The notes under the pieces: generated by a model
Told to the model about the DNA's origin: nothing
Databases searched by the model: none
The model's input: only the letters and a program-made list of their open reading frames with translations
Shown here: positions 27,037 through 33,906 of the stretch, piece by piece
Numbering within the stretch: position 1 is the stretch's first letter
Layout of the letters: every line of letters starts with the position of its first letter
Assembly (NCBI GenBank): GCA_005502805.1
Contig: SCMY01000009.1
Span: 124,001-188,000 of the forward strand
Direction: 5' to 3'
Source: Rhizobiales bacterium 2SD
GTDB lineage: Bacteria > Pseudomonadota > Alphaproteobacteria > Rhizobiales > Beijerinckiaceae
DNA length: 64,000 nt
Program-made: the position numbers and the translations under genes

Positions 27037-28392
27037 TCAATCCTCCCGGAAGGCACGGTTGAAGCTGTCGCGGATGGGCGAGAGCAGATAGTCGGCCGCG
27101 AAGCGTCGGCCGTTGACGATCAGTACCTCGGCCGCCATGCCCGCGTGCAGCGTCACCTTGTTCTCTTTCAGGCTCTCCGGCGTGATCTCGGCGCGGACAA
27201 CGAAGAAGGCGTTCCCCGTCTTCTCGTCGATCAGCTGATCGGCGGCGACATAAGAGACCTTCGCCAGGAGCGGAGGCATGAGCCGGGCATTGAAGGCGGT
27301 GAGGCGGACCTGTGTGTCGGCACCGACGCGGACTGAATCGATGTCGCGCGGATCAACCTTGGCCTCGACGATCAGCGGCTCCTGTTCGGGCACGATGTCG
27401 AGGATCGCCTCGCCCGCCGCGACGACGCTGCCGGCGGTGCGCATGCGGATATTGGCGACGACGCCTTCCTGCGGCGAGGTCACGACGAGCCGGCGCAGCA
27501 CGTCCTGCGCCTGGACGATGCGCTCCACCACCTCCGAGAGCTGGAGCTGGCTGTCCTGCAATTCCTTGGCGATCTCGCTCTGGCGTTCCAGGCTGATCGA
27601 CTTGATCTCGAGTTCGGCTCCGGCGACGGCCTGCTCGGCCTTGGCCTTGCGTGCCGCCATCTCGCCGGCGCGGCCGGTGAGCTCGCTCTGGCGGGTCTGC
27701 AATTCGACGAGCTGCGAACGCTTGGCGTAGCGCTTCTCGTAGAGCTCGGCGATCGTCTTCACCTCTTCGTCGATCAGCGTGCGCTGGTTGCGCACAGCGT
27801 CGATCTGCGCCTGCAGCGCCTCGGACTCGGCTTGATGCTGCTCGATCACGCGCTGCTGGATGCGCGTCTTGCCGTCATAGACCTGGGCGCGGGCGCGAAA
27901 GAGCGTTTGCTCGGCTCTGATCACCTCGCGCGCGATCGGGGTTCGGGCCTTTTCGATGTCGTCGGGAAAATCGATCTCGGCCGTGTTGCTCTGCTCGGCG
28001 CGCAGGCGAGCGAGCCGGGCATCGAGGCCGACGCGCTTGCCTTCGAGCTGCTGCAACTCGGCGCGGGCGCGGGCGTCCTCCAGCCTGAGCAAGGGCTCGT
28101 CCTGAGTGACGCGCTCGCCCTCGGCCTTGAGCAGGGTCTTGAGGATGCCGCCTTCGAGATGGCTGACGGTCTTGCGCCGGCTGTCGACGATGACTGTGCC
28201 CTGCGCGACCGCGGCATTGTCGAGGCGGGCCGTCACCGCCCAGGCGCCGAAGCCGCCGAAGCCGATCGCCACCGCGGCGACGCCGGCGAGGACGAGATTG
28301 CGCAGCGAGGGCATGCGCTCCTCGGGCTCCGCCTCGACCTTCATCGGGACGAGTGCACGGTCTGGCCGGCGCAGCATCGGAAGCTCGCTCAT
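27037..28392 (-). CDS. HlyD-family type I secretion membrane-fusion protein
   Basis: The 451-residue adaptor has a short cytosolic N-terminus, one membrane segment (about residues 31-53, LVLAGVAAVAIGFGGFGAWAV), a lipoyl half-motif VIVDSRRKTVSHLEGGILKTLL, a long coiled-coil hairpin rich in Gln/Glu/Arg (about 100-300) and the second lipoyl half VVTSPQEGVVANIRMRTAGSV. The C-terminus reads LHAGMAAEVLIVNGRRFAADYLLSP, typical of PrtE/HlyD adaptors. It bridges the ABC exporter and an outer-membrane TolC-type channel that is not encoded here. Its start overlaps the exporter stop by four bases. Confidence 0.94.
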   Translation of the reverse strand: MSELPMLRRPDRALVPMKVEAEPEERMPSLRNLVLAGVAAVAIGFGGFGAWAVTARLDNAAVAQGTVIVDSRRKTVSHLEGGILKTLLKAEGERVTQDEPLLRLEDARARAELQQLEGKRVGLDARLARLRAEQSNTAEIDFPDDIEKARTPIAREVIRAEQTLFRARAQVYDGKTRIQQRVIEQHQAESEALQAQIDAVRNQRTLIDEEVKTIAELYEKRYAKRSQLVELQTRQSELTGRAGEMAARKAKAEQAVAGAELEIKSISLERQSEIAKELQDSQLQLSEVVERIVQAQDVLRRLVVTSPQEGVVANIRMRTAGSVVAAGEAILDIVPEQEPLIVEAKVDPRDIDSVRVGADTQVRLTAFNARLMPPLLAKVSYVAADQLIDEKTGNAFFVVRAEITPESLKENKVTLHAGMAAEVLIVNGRRFAADYLLSPIRDSFNRAFRED

Positions 28393-30128
28393 GCGCTCAC
28401 CTCGCGGGCCGGAGCGGGTTTCGCCGGGTCGAGTTCGACCACCCCGCCAGGTGTGATCATGCCGGAGATCGCCGAGCGCGGGCCGAACTGGGCGACGCGG
28501 CCCTCGCGCAGCACCAGGATCTTGTCGACGGTCTGCATCACCGAGGGACGATGCGCGATCAGCACCACGATCGCACCGCTTTCGCGGGCGGCCTGGATCG
28601 CGCGGATGAGACTCTGCTCGCCTTCGGCGTCGAGATTGGCGTTGGGCTCATCGAGCACGATCAGGCGCGGCATGCCATAAAGCGCCCGCGCCAGGCCGAT
28701 GCGCTGGCGCTGGCCGCCGGAAAGCTTGAAGTCGCTGTCGGCGACATTGGTGTCGTAGCCGAGCGGCAGGCGGCCGATCAGCTCGTGCACGCCAGCGATG
28801 CGCGCCGCCTCGAGAATGGCGTGCGGATCGGGCTTGCGCATGCGGGCGATGTTCTCGGCGATGGTGCCGTCGAGCAGCGAGACCGATTGCGGGAGATAGC
28901 CGACCATGTCGCCGAAGGACCCGCGTTCCCACAGATAGGTGTTGTGGCCGTCGAGATAGACGCCGCCGACATTCGGACGGAGCACGCCGACGATCAGCCG
29001 CGCCAGCGTCGACTTGCCGGCTCCGGACGGGCCGACGAGGCCAAGCACGTCGCCGGGCTCGAGCGTGAAGGACACGCCCTTGATCACGGTCTGCTCGCCG
29101 CCCTTGGGAGCGTAAACCAGCCGGTCGATGACGAGATCGCCCTCCGTCGCCGGGGTCGGCACGCTCTGGCGCTGCGAGCTCTGCGATTGCAGGAGGTCGC
29201 GCACGCGCTTCCATGCTGCGGCGGCGAGCACCCATTGCCGCCAGTCGGTGATCATCGAATCGAACGGCGCCAGCAGCCGGCCGAGCAGAATGCTACCCGC
29301 CATCAGCGTGCCGGCGGTGACCTCGTGCCGGATGATCAGCACCGCGCCGGTCGCGTAGATCGCGAGCTGCATGGTCATGCGGCTGGCGCGGGTCAGGGCC
29401 GCAATGAACTTGCCGCGGCGCGTACCGAGGTCGAGATGCTCCAGCATGGCGATCTGCCTGGCACGCCAGCGGCTGGACAGGGCCGGCAGCATGCCCATCG
29501 CCTCGATCGTCTCGGCGTGGCGCAAGGTGGCGCTGATCTCGTTGATCGAGGCGACGCCCTCCTCGTTCGCCTCCTTCAATGCACGCCGGGTCAGCATGTC
29601 CGAGACGACGCCGAGCAGCAGCAGGATCAAGAGCGAGGCCAGGCCGACAAGACCATAAATCCAGTGGAAGGCGAAAAGTACGGCGAGGAAGATCGGCGAC
29701 CACATCGCCTCGAGCGGCGTCGCGATCGCCGAGCTCGCGATGAAGTAGCGAAGCTCGTTGAGGTCACGGATCGCCTGCGTCGCCTGGCCGGAGCCCTTCT
29801 CCAACGAAGTCGAGACAGCAGCCTGCAGCGCCGGCAGGTTCAGCCGCCGGGCGAGGATGCTCGCCATGGCCTGGAAGGTGAGCGAGCGGATGAACTCGAT
29901 CGTGCCATAGAGCGCCAGTGCCCCGACCGCGATCACCAGCAGCATGGTCAACGTGTCATAGCTGCGGCTGACGATGACGCGGTCCTGAACCTGCAGCATG
30001 AACATCGGCACGGTCAGCAGCAGGATGTTGACGCAGAAACTGAGGAAGGCGGCATAGGCCAGCCCGCCGGCGAAGCCGCGCTGCAGACCGCGAATCAAGA
30101 CATCGGCAGGCTGGGTCGCAACCTTCAT
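28389..30128 (-). CDS. Type I secretion ABC exporter (permease fused to ATPase)
   Basis: The 579-residue protein has an N-terminal six-helix membrane domain (starting about AAFLSFCVNILLLTVPMFML) and a C-terminal ATPase with Walker A LVGPSGAGKSTLARL, signature LSGGQRQRIGLARAL and Walker B LIVLDEPNANLD. There is no peptidase C39 or C39-like domain, as in the PrtD/RTX-protease exporter subgroup. The start at 30128 has GGAGA five bases upstream, whereas the GTG at 30173 has none. Together with the adaptor it should export the adjacent RTX protein in one step to the cell exterior. Confidence 0.94.
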   Translation of the reverse strand: MKVATQPADVLIRGLQRGFAGGLAYAAFLSFCVNILLLTVPMFMLQVQDRVIVSRSYDTLTMLLVIAVGALALYGTIEFIRSLTFQAMASILARRLNLPALQAAVSTSLEKGSGQATQAIRDLNELRYFIASSAIATPLEAMWSPIFLAVLFAFHWIYGLVGLASLLILLLLGVVSDMLTRRALKEANEEGVASINEISATLRHAETIEAMGMLPALSSRWRARQIAMLEHLDLGTRRGKFIAALTRASRMTMQLAIYATGAVLIIRHEVTAGTLMAGSILLGRLLAPFDSMITDWRQWVLAAAAWKRVRDLLQSQSSQRQSVPTPATEGDLVIDRLVYAPKGGEQTVIKGVSFTLEPGDVLGLVGPSGAGKSTLARLIVGVLRPNVGGVYLDGHNTYLWERGSFGDMVGYLPQSVSLLDGTIAENIARMRKPDPHAILEAARIAGVHELIGRLPLGYDTNVADSDFKLSGGQRQRIGLARALYGMPRLIVLDEPNANLDAEGEQSLIRAIQAARESGAIVVLIAHRPSVMQTVDKILVLREGRVAQFGPRSAISGMITPGGVVELDPAKPAPAREVSA

Positions 30129-30203
30129 GCAGGTCTCCGAATGGGGCTGGCCATCAGATGGCGCTATCGACACCGGTGCCGATACGGCAAGTTCTGAACG
30201 CTA

Positions 30204-30232
30204 TATAAAGCGTGCCACACAAGTCGTGTCCA
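30204..30232 (-). promoter_or_regulatory. Candidate promoter of the type I secretion operon
   Basis: On the minus strand TGGACA (30232-30227) and TTTATA (30209-30204) are 17 bases apart, about 75 bases ahead of the exporter start. The -10 element lies inside a small palindrome with arms ACGCT (30198-30202) and AGCGT (30209-30213), which could be a repressor site. Confidence 0.45.
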
Positions 30233-30298
30233 TAATATGACAGATGAAGCCTTATGAAATATAGACAATTACCGGAAATATGGCAGAAGCGTGCTACA

Positions 30299-30313
30299 TT
30301 TCAAATTTTGAAA
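30299..30313. promoter_or_regulatory. Palindrome, possible MarR operator
   Basis: TTTCAA (30299-30304) and TTGAAA (30308-30313) are perfect inverted arms around ATT, in the AT-rich gap between the divergent exporter and MarR genes. Size and symmetry suit a MarR-family dimer. It lies upstream of both promoters, so activation is as possible as repression. Confidence 0.4.
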
Positions 30314-30366
30314 CAGTTCATGACTATGTCGATTCCGATAAAATCTTAATCTCATTCCGTTCGGGG

Positions 30367-30382
30367 TGGCATGTGCTTTGCG
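30367..30382 (+). promoter_or_regulatory. Sigma-54 (RpoN) type -24/-12 promoter
   Basis: TGGCATGTGCTTTGCG matches the consensus TGGCAYG-N4-TTGCW at all but the last base. The invariant GG and GC are exactly ten bases apart. Transcription would begin near 30393, 60 bases before the MarR start. The AT-rich DNA upstream could host IHF and an enhancer-binding protein. Confidence 0.7.
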
Positions 30383-30452
30383 TATAGGCTATTCGTCAGC
30401 CAAAGGGGCCCGGAGGGCTGACTGCTCATTTCGAGATCAGGCGGAGTAGGGA

Positions 30453-31073
30453 ATGCATCTAAAACCCCATGACGGCGCTCGATTCCTAGGCAATAGCTTC
30501 AATGGAGACCCCCCTGACGGCGTCCGCCGTCTCGAAGCCGAATCAGGCCCTGCGCGGGCGCCGGTGTCGCAGCTCGATCTCGCCCGCATGGTCGAGCGGG
30601 TCAGCCGTCGTTTCCTCGACTATCTCAGGCTCGAGCTCAGCAAGCTTGGCGTCGACGACATCTCGCCCTCGCAAGTGATGGTGCTGTTCACCATCGGCTC
30701 CGGCGAGATCGCGGTGCGCGATCTGCTCGACCGCGGCCATTATGTCGGTTCGAACGCGTCCTACAATCTCAAGCAGCTGGTCGAGAGCGGCTATCTCGAG
30801 CGCGGGGCCTCACCGCGCGACCGCCGTCTGGCGCGTATCTCGCTTTCACCGAAAGGGCAGTTGCTGGTCGAACGCCTGAAGCTGCTCGACGAGACCAGCC
30901 AGTTCGGCCAAGGCCTCGACATCGACCTCGACGCCGACCTCCAGACCACCCACGACACGCTCCGCCGCCTCGAACAATGGTGGGGCGACGCGCTGCGCTA
31001 TGGCGGGATCCTGCTGGCCTCATGCACATCCTATTCGTTCATCGTTCAGGATCTGGTCAATTCGCTCACCTAA
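30453..31073 (+). CDS. MarR-family regulator, ExpG/WggR-like
   Basis: The 206-residue protein has a winged-helix core: ISPSQVMVLFTIGSGEIAVRDLLDRG, the recognition stretch YVGSNASYNLKQLVESGYLERGASPRDRRLARISLS, and a helical C-terminus. The SNASYNLKQL pattern is typical of the alphaproteobacterial MarR subgroup that includes exopolysaccharide regulators such as ExpG/WggR. Context agrees: it is divergent from the RTX exporter and just before a GT4 gene. Its 3-prime end overlaps the next gene by 52 bases. A possible sigma-54 promoter drives it. Confidence 0.8.
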   Translation: MHLKPHDGARFLGNSFNGDPPDGVRRLEAESGPARAPVSQLDLARMVERVSRRFLDYLRLELSKLGVDDISPSQVMVLFTIGSGEIAVRDLLDRGHYVGSNASYNLKQLVESGYLERGASPRDRRLARISLSPKGQLLVERLKLLDETSQFGQGLDIDLDADLQTTHDTLRRLEQWWGDALRYGGILLASCTSYSFIVQDLVNSLT

Positions 31074-32239
31074 TCCAGCGCCTCGTCGCCGAGGGCGACG
31101 AGGTCACGCTGGTGACGGAGAAGCCCGATCCGGATCGCCCGGGAATCAGGCAGATCGCCTATTCCGTCGGCGAGCCTGCGACCACGCACGCGACATTGGC
31201 GGCGACCGACTACCATGTGCGCACCGGCGAGGCAGTCGCGGCCGAGCTCGGGCGGCTGCATCGGCACGACCGGCCGGATGCCATCCTCGGCCATGTCGGC
31301 TGGGGTGGCATGCTCTTCGCGAAGGATGCAATGCCGGGCGTGCCGCTGATCGGCTATTGCGAATACTTCTACAACGCCGCCGGCTCCGATCTCGACTTTG
31401 ACCCGGCCTTCACCGTGCCGGAAGCCGAGCGGCGCCGGATCCGCATGCGCAATGCTGCCCAGTTGGTGACGGTGCAGACACTCGACTTCGCCTATGCGCC
31501 AACCCGCTGGCAGCAGCAGCAATATCCGCGCGCTCTGCAGCAGCGCATCGCCGTCTGCCATGACGGCATCGACACCCATTTCTGCCGCCCGGACGCGCAG
31601 GCGGCGTTCACCTTGCCCGACGGGCGCGTGCTCCGCCCCGGCGATCCCGTCGTCACCTTCGCTGCCCGCGATCTCGATCCCTATCGCGGCTATCCGCAAT
31701 TCATGCGGGCGGCGGCCCGGATTGCGGAGGAGCGGCCCGAGGTGCTGTTCGTAGCGGTCGGCGGCGACGGGCCGGGCTATGGCCGGCCGCGGCCGGACGG
31801 GCGGCTCTGGCGCGAGGTCATGCTGGAGGAGACAGGCCTCGGCGACCGCATCGTCCATATCCCCTGGCTCGCCCATCCCGACCTGGTCAGGCTGTTCCAG
31901 GTCTCGGCCGCGCACATCTATCTCAGCGTCCCCTTCGTGCTGTCCTGGTCGATGCTGGAAGCGATGGCCTGCGGCGCGCTGCTCATAGGCTCGGCGACGC
32001 CGCCGGTGCAGGAGGTCATCCGCCATGGCGTCAACGGCCTGCTCGCCCCATTCTTCGACGAGGCCAGGCTGGCGAAGACGGTGATCGCGGCACTCGGCAG
32101 AGGTGAAGAACTGATGCCGCTGCGAGCCGCCGCACGCCAGACTGTCGTCGCGCGCTATGAGCGCGAGGCCTGCATCGATCGCCAGCTCGGCTTCATCGGC
32201 CGGCTCGTCGCTGAGGGCGATCTGCTCGCGGCGCAGTGA
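31022..32239 (+). CDS. GT4-family glycosyltransferase
   Basis: The 405-residue protein starts MHILFVHRSGSGQFAHLIQ and has a glycan-biosynthesis GT-B fold with VVTFAARDLDPYRGYPQFMRAA, IPWLAHPDLVRLFQVSAAHIYLSVPFVLSWSMLEAMACGA and EVIRHGVNGLLAPFFD. The N-terminal domain resembles the GT4-type enzymes that lack a strong glycine loop. It is expressed behind the MarR gene, with a long overlap, so the two are probably co-transcribed. It may act on the same surface glycan as the minus-strand cluster. Confidence 0.88.
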   Translation: MHILFVHRSGSGQFAHLIQRLVAEGDEVTLVTEKPDPDRPGIRQIAYSVGEPATTHATLAATDYHVRTGEAVAAELGRLHRHDRPDAILGHVGWGGMLFAKDAMPGVPLIGYCEYFYNAAGSDLDFDPAFTVPEAERRRIRMRNAAQLVTVQTLDFAYAPTRWQQQQYPRALQQRIAVCHDGIDTHFCRPDAQAAFTLPDGRVLRPGDPVVTFAARDLDPYRGYPQFMRAAARIAEERPEVLFVAVGGDGPGYGRPRPDGRLWREVMLEETGLGDRIVHIPWLAHPDLVRLFQVSAAHIYLSVPFVLSWSMLEAMACGALLIGSATPPVQEVIRHGVNGLLAPFFDEARLAKTVIAALGRGEELMPLRAAARQTVVARYEREACIDRQLGFIGRLVAEGDLLAAQ

Positions 32240-32249
32240 GCGGGCTGGC

Positions 32250-32627
32250 TCAGCCGGCCGTGGACATGTCCGGTGGCAACGGCCCGAAGAAGCCGATGAT
32301 CTGGGTGATCCGTCTGTCCTCGCCGATGACAGCGATGTCGAGCCCTTCCGGCAATCTGTTGCCGTCAGCCTCGATCACCCGCCAGCCGAAGCGGGCAAAG
32401 CCATGATGCTGCTGGACCGCGCTGGTCCTGACGACGCGGGCGCCGGGACGCTGCGCCAGCACGCCAGCGATGTGAGCGAGCAGCGCCTCTGCGCCATAAA
32501 TATCGGCCCGCGGATCGGTGTAGCGCGCACCGTTCGCCCAGACCTCGGCGAGCGCCGCAGCTCGCGCCGCAGGCTCGGGATCGGACCAGGCTTCGCAATA
32601 ACGGTCGATGATCGCCTCGATCGACAT
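32250..32627 (-). CDS. SnoaL/NTF2-like protein
   Basis: The 125-residue protein has a cone-shaped NTF2-like fold signature: IIDRYCEAWSDPEPAARAAALAEVWANGARYTDP, then LLAHIAGVLAQRPG and VRTSAVQQHHGFARFGWRVIEADG. Members include polyketide cyclases, isomerases and unknowns. The start at 32627 has AAGGAG upstream. It is last in an operon with an OsmC protein and a GntR regulator, so a role in handling a small reactive metabolite is likely but unproved. Confidence 0.8.
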   Translation of the reverse strand: MSIEAIIDRYCEAWSDPEPAARAAALAEVWANGARYTDPRADIYGAEALLAHIAGVLAQRPGARVVRTSAVQQHHGFARFGWRVIEADGNRLPEGLDIAVIGEDRRITQIIGFFGPLPPDMSTAG

Positions 32628-32653
32628 GGTCCGCTCCTTCGCTGCCATGATGT

Positions 32654-33136
32654 TCAAGCGGCGCGATAGTCCCAGCTGCCCTGCGTCTCCAGCACCGAGC
32701 GCACCGAATTGGCCAGGAAGCAATTGGCATGGGCGTCGTGATGCAGCGCCTCGACGGCTGCCTCGTCCGGCGCCTTCGGCCCGCTGAAGAGGACATGCGG
32801 CTTCAGCGTCACTGTCGCGACCCATTCCTTGCCGTCGGCATTTTTCTGCATCACGCCTTCGGCTGCATCGGCATAACTGTCGACCCGGTAGCCGCGTATC
32901 GCCGCGAGGTTGAGGAACCAGAGCATGTGGCAGCTCGATAGGGCCGCGACATAGGCCTCCTCCGGGTCGACATTGGCTGGATTGGAGAAGGGTGCCCGCA
33001 CCACATGCGGCGAGCTCGACGCCGGCACCTCAAGCCCGCCGTCGAAGCGCCAGAGATGCGCGCGACTGTAGCGGTTGTCGAGGAAGGCTTCCTCCTCGCC
33101 GCGCTGCCAGGTGATCGTCGCGCCATGCGTCGCCAT
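32654..33136 (-). CDS. OsmC-family peroxide-resistance-type protein
   Basis: The 160-residue protein has the two conserved cysteines of OsmC/Ohr proteins, Cys69 in ALSSCHMLWFLNLAA and Cys139 in DAHANCFLANSVRS. These form the redox-active pair that reduces organic peroxides in the better known members. The N-terminus YSRAHLWRFDGG and APFSNPANVDPEEAYVAAL are also typical. Its start overlaps the GntR stop (TGATG), so it is co-expressed with that regulator. Confidence 0.92.
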   Translation of the reverse strand: MATHGATITWQRGEEEAFLDNRYSRAHLWRFDGGLEVPASSSPHVVRAPFSNPANVDPEEAYVAALSSCHMLWFLNLAAIRGYRVDSYADAAEGVMQKNADGKEWVATVTLKPHVLFSGPKAPDEAAVEALHHDAHANCFLANSVRSVLETQGSWDYRAA

Positions 33137-33795
33137 CAGTTGTCTCCTTCTCCCGAGCAGGCCGCGAGCACCACGGCTCGCGTCGCCTGCAGATGCTGTT
33201 CGAGGATCGCCCGAGCCGCGCTCGCATCGCCGGCCCCGATTGCGGCGATCAATTGGCGGTGCTCATCCGCCCAGCCTTGCTTGCGTGCGCCCGGACCGAG
33301 TGCCTGAGCGTTGAAACGGTCGATTGGTGCGCGCAGCTGCCGGAACAGGGCAAGGCTGCGCGGCCGTTCGGCCGGCCCATAGAGCGCTTCGTGGAAGGCG
33401 ATGTCGCCGGAAATCCAGCCGAGCCGGTTGTCGGCATCCTCGAGCTTGTCTTGCAGACGCACTAGTTCGCGCAGCGAGCGCTGATCGTGCCGCCCAAGCG
33501 CCCGCGCCAGGAGATCACCCTCCACCATCAGCCGGAGATCGAAGAGTTCGTCGATCTCTCCCGCCTGCGGCCGGCTCACGCGGGCGCCGCGGTAATGCGC
33601 GATCTCGAGCAGGCCCTCGCTCTGCAATTGCGCCAGCGCCTCGCGCACCGGGATGCGGCTGACGCCGTATTCGGCGGCGATCTGCTCCTGGCGCAGCAAC
33701 TCGCCCGGCTGCCAGCGCCCGGCATCGATAGCCTCGCGCAGACGCTGAGCAAGGGCGGACGCGGTCGTGGCAGCGGTGAGCGGAGTGGCAATCAT
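33136..33795 (-). CDS. GntR-family regulator of the FCD subgroup
   Basis: The 219-residue protein has an N-terminal winged helix, LRQEQIAAEYGVSRIPVREALAQLQSEGLL, and an all-helical FCD ligand domain with the metal-binding residues around HEALYGP and HRQLIAAIGAGD. FCD proteins sense organic acids. I start it at the ATG at 33795, at the edge of a candidate promoter; a GTG at 33834 is the alternative. It heads the OsmC-SnoaL operon and is divergent from amn. Confidence 0.88.
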   Translation of the reverse strand: MIATPLTAATTASALAQRLREAIDAGRWQPGELLRQEQIAAEYGVSRIPVREALAQLQSEGLLEIAHYRGARVSRPQAGEIDELFDLRLMVEGDLLARALGRHDQRSLRELVRLQDKLEDADNRLGWISGDIAFHEALYGPAERPRSLALFRQLRAPIDRFNAQALGPGARKQGWADEHRQLIAAIGAGDASAARAILEQHLQATRAVVLAACSGEGDN

Positions 33796-33796
33796 G

Positions 33797-33829
33797 GGAT
33801 AATTGTATCCAAAATTGACAGCACCGCAA
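33797..33829 (-). promoter_or_regulatory. Candidate GntR promoter and operator, possibly leaderless
   Basis: On the minus strand TTGCGG (33829-33824) and TACAAT (33807-33802) are 16 bases apart. The palindrome GGATA-N4-TATCC (33797-33810) covers the -10. Transcription would start at or very near the ATG at 33795, so the mRNA may be leaderless and self-repressed. Confidence 0.45.
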
Positions 33830-33906
33830 GCCACTTCGTCCCGGCGCTGTTGTCAGAGGCTCGCTGCCGCAGTTACAAGCTCCCCGAACGAGAGGATCGT
33901 TCGCGC

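Larger units (their letters stand above)
30129..30452. other. AT-rich divergent control region between the exporter and MarR genes
   Basis: No gene is supported in these 324 bases. The part from about 30200 to 30360 is AT-rich, in contrast to the flanking genes. It carries a sigma-70-like promoter facing the exporter, a palindrome with arms TTTCAA and TTGAAA, and a sigma-54-type promoter facing the MarR gene, each listed on its own. Confidence 0.7.

Noticed and set aside
28353..30197. A 614-codon plus-strand frame opposite the type I exporter
   Set aside because: Antisense of a gene with clear ABC motifs.
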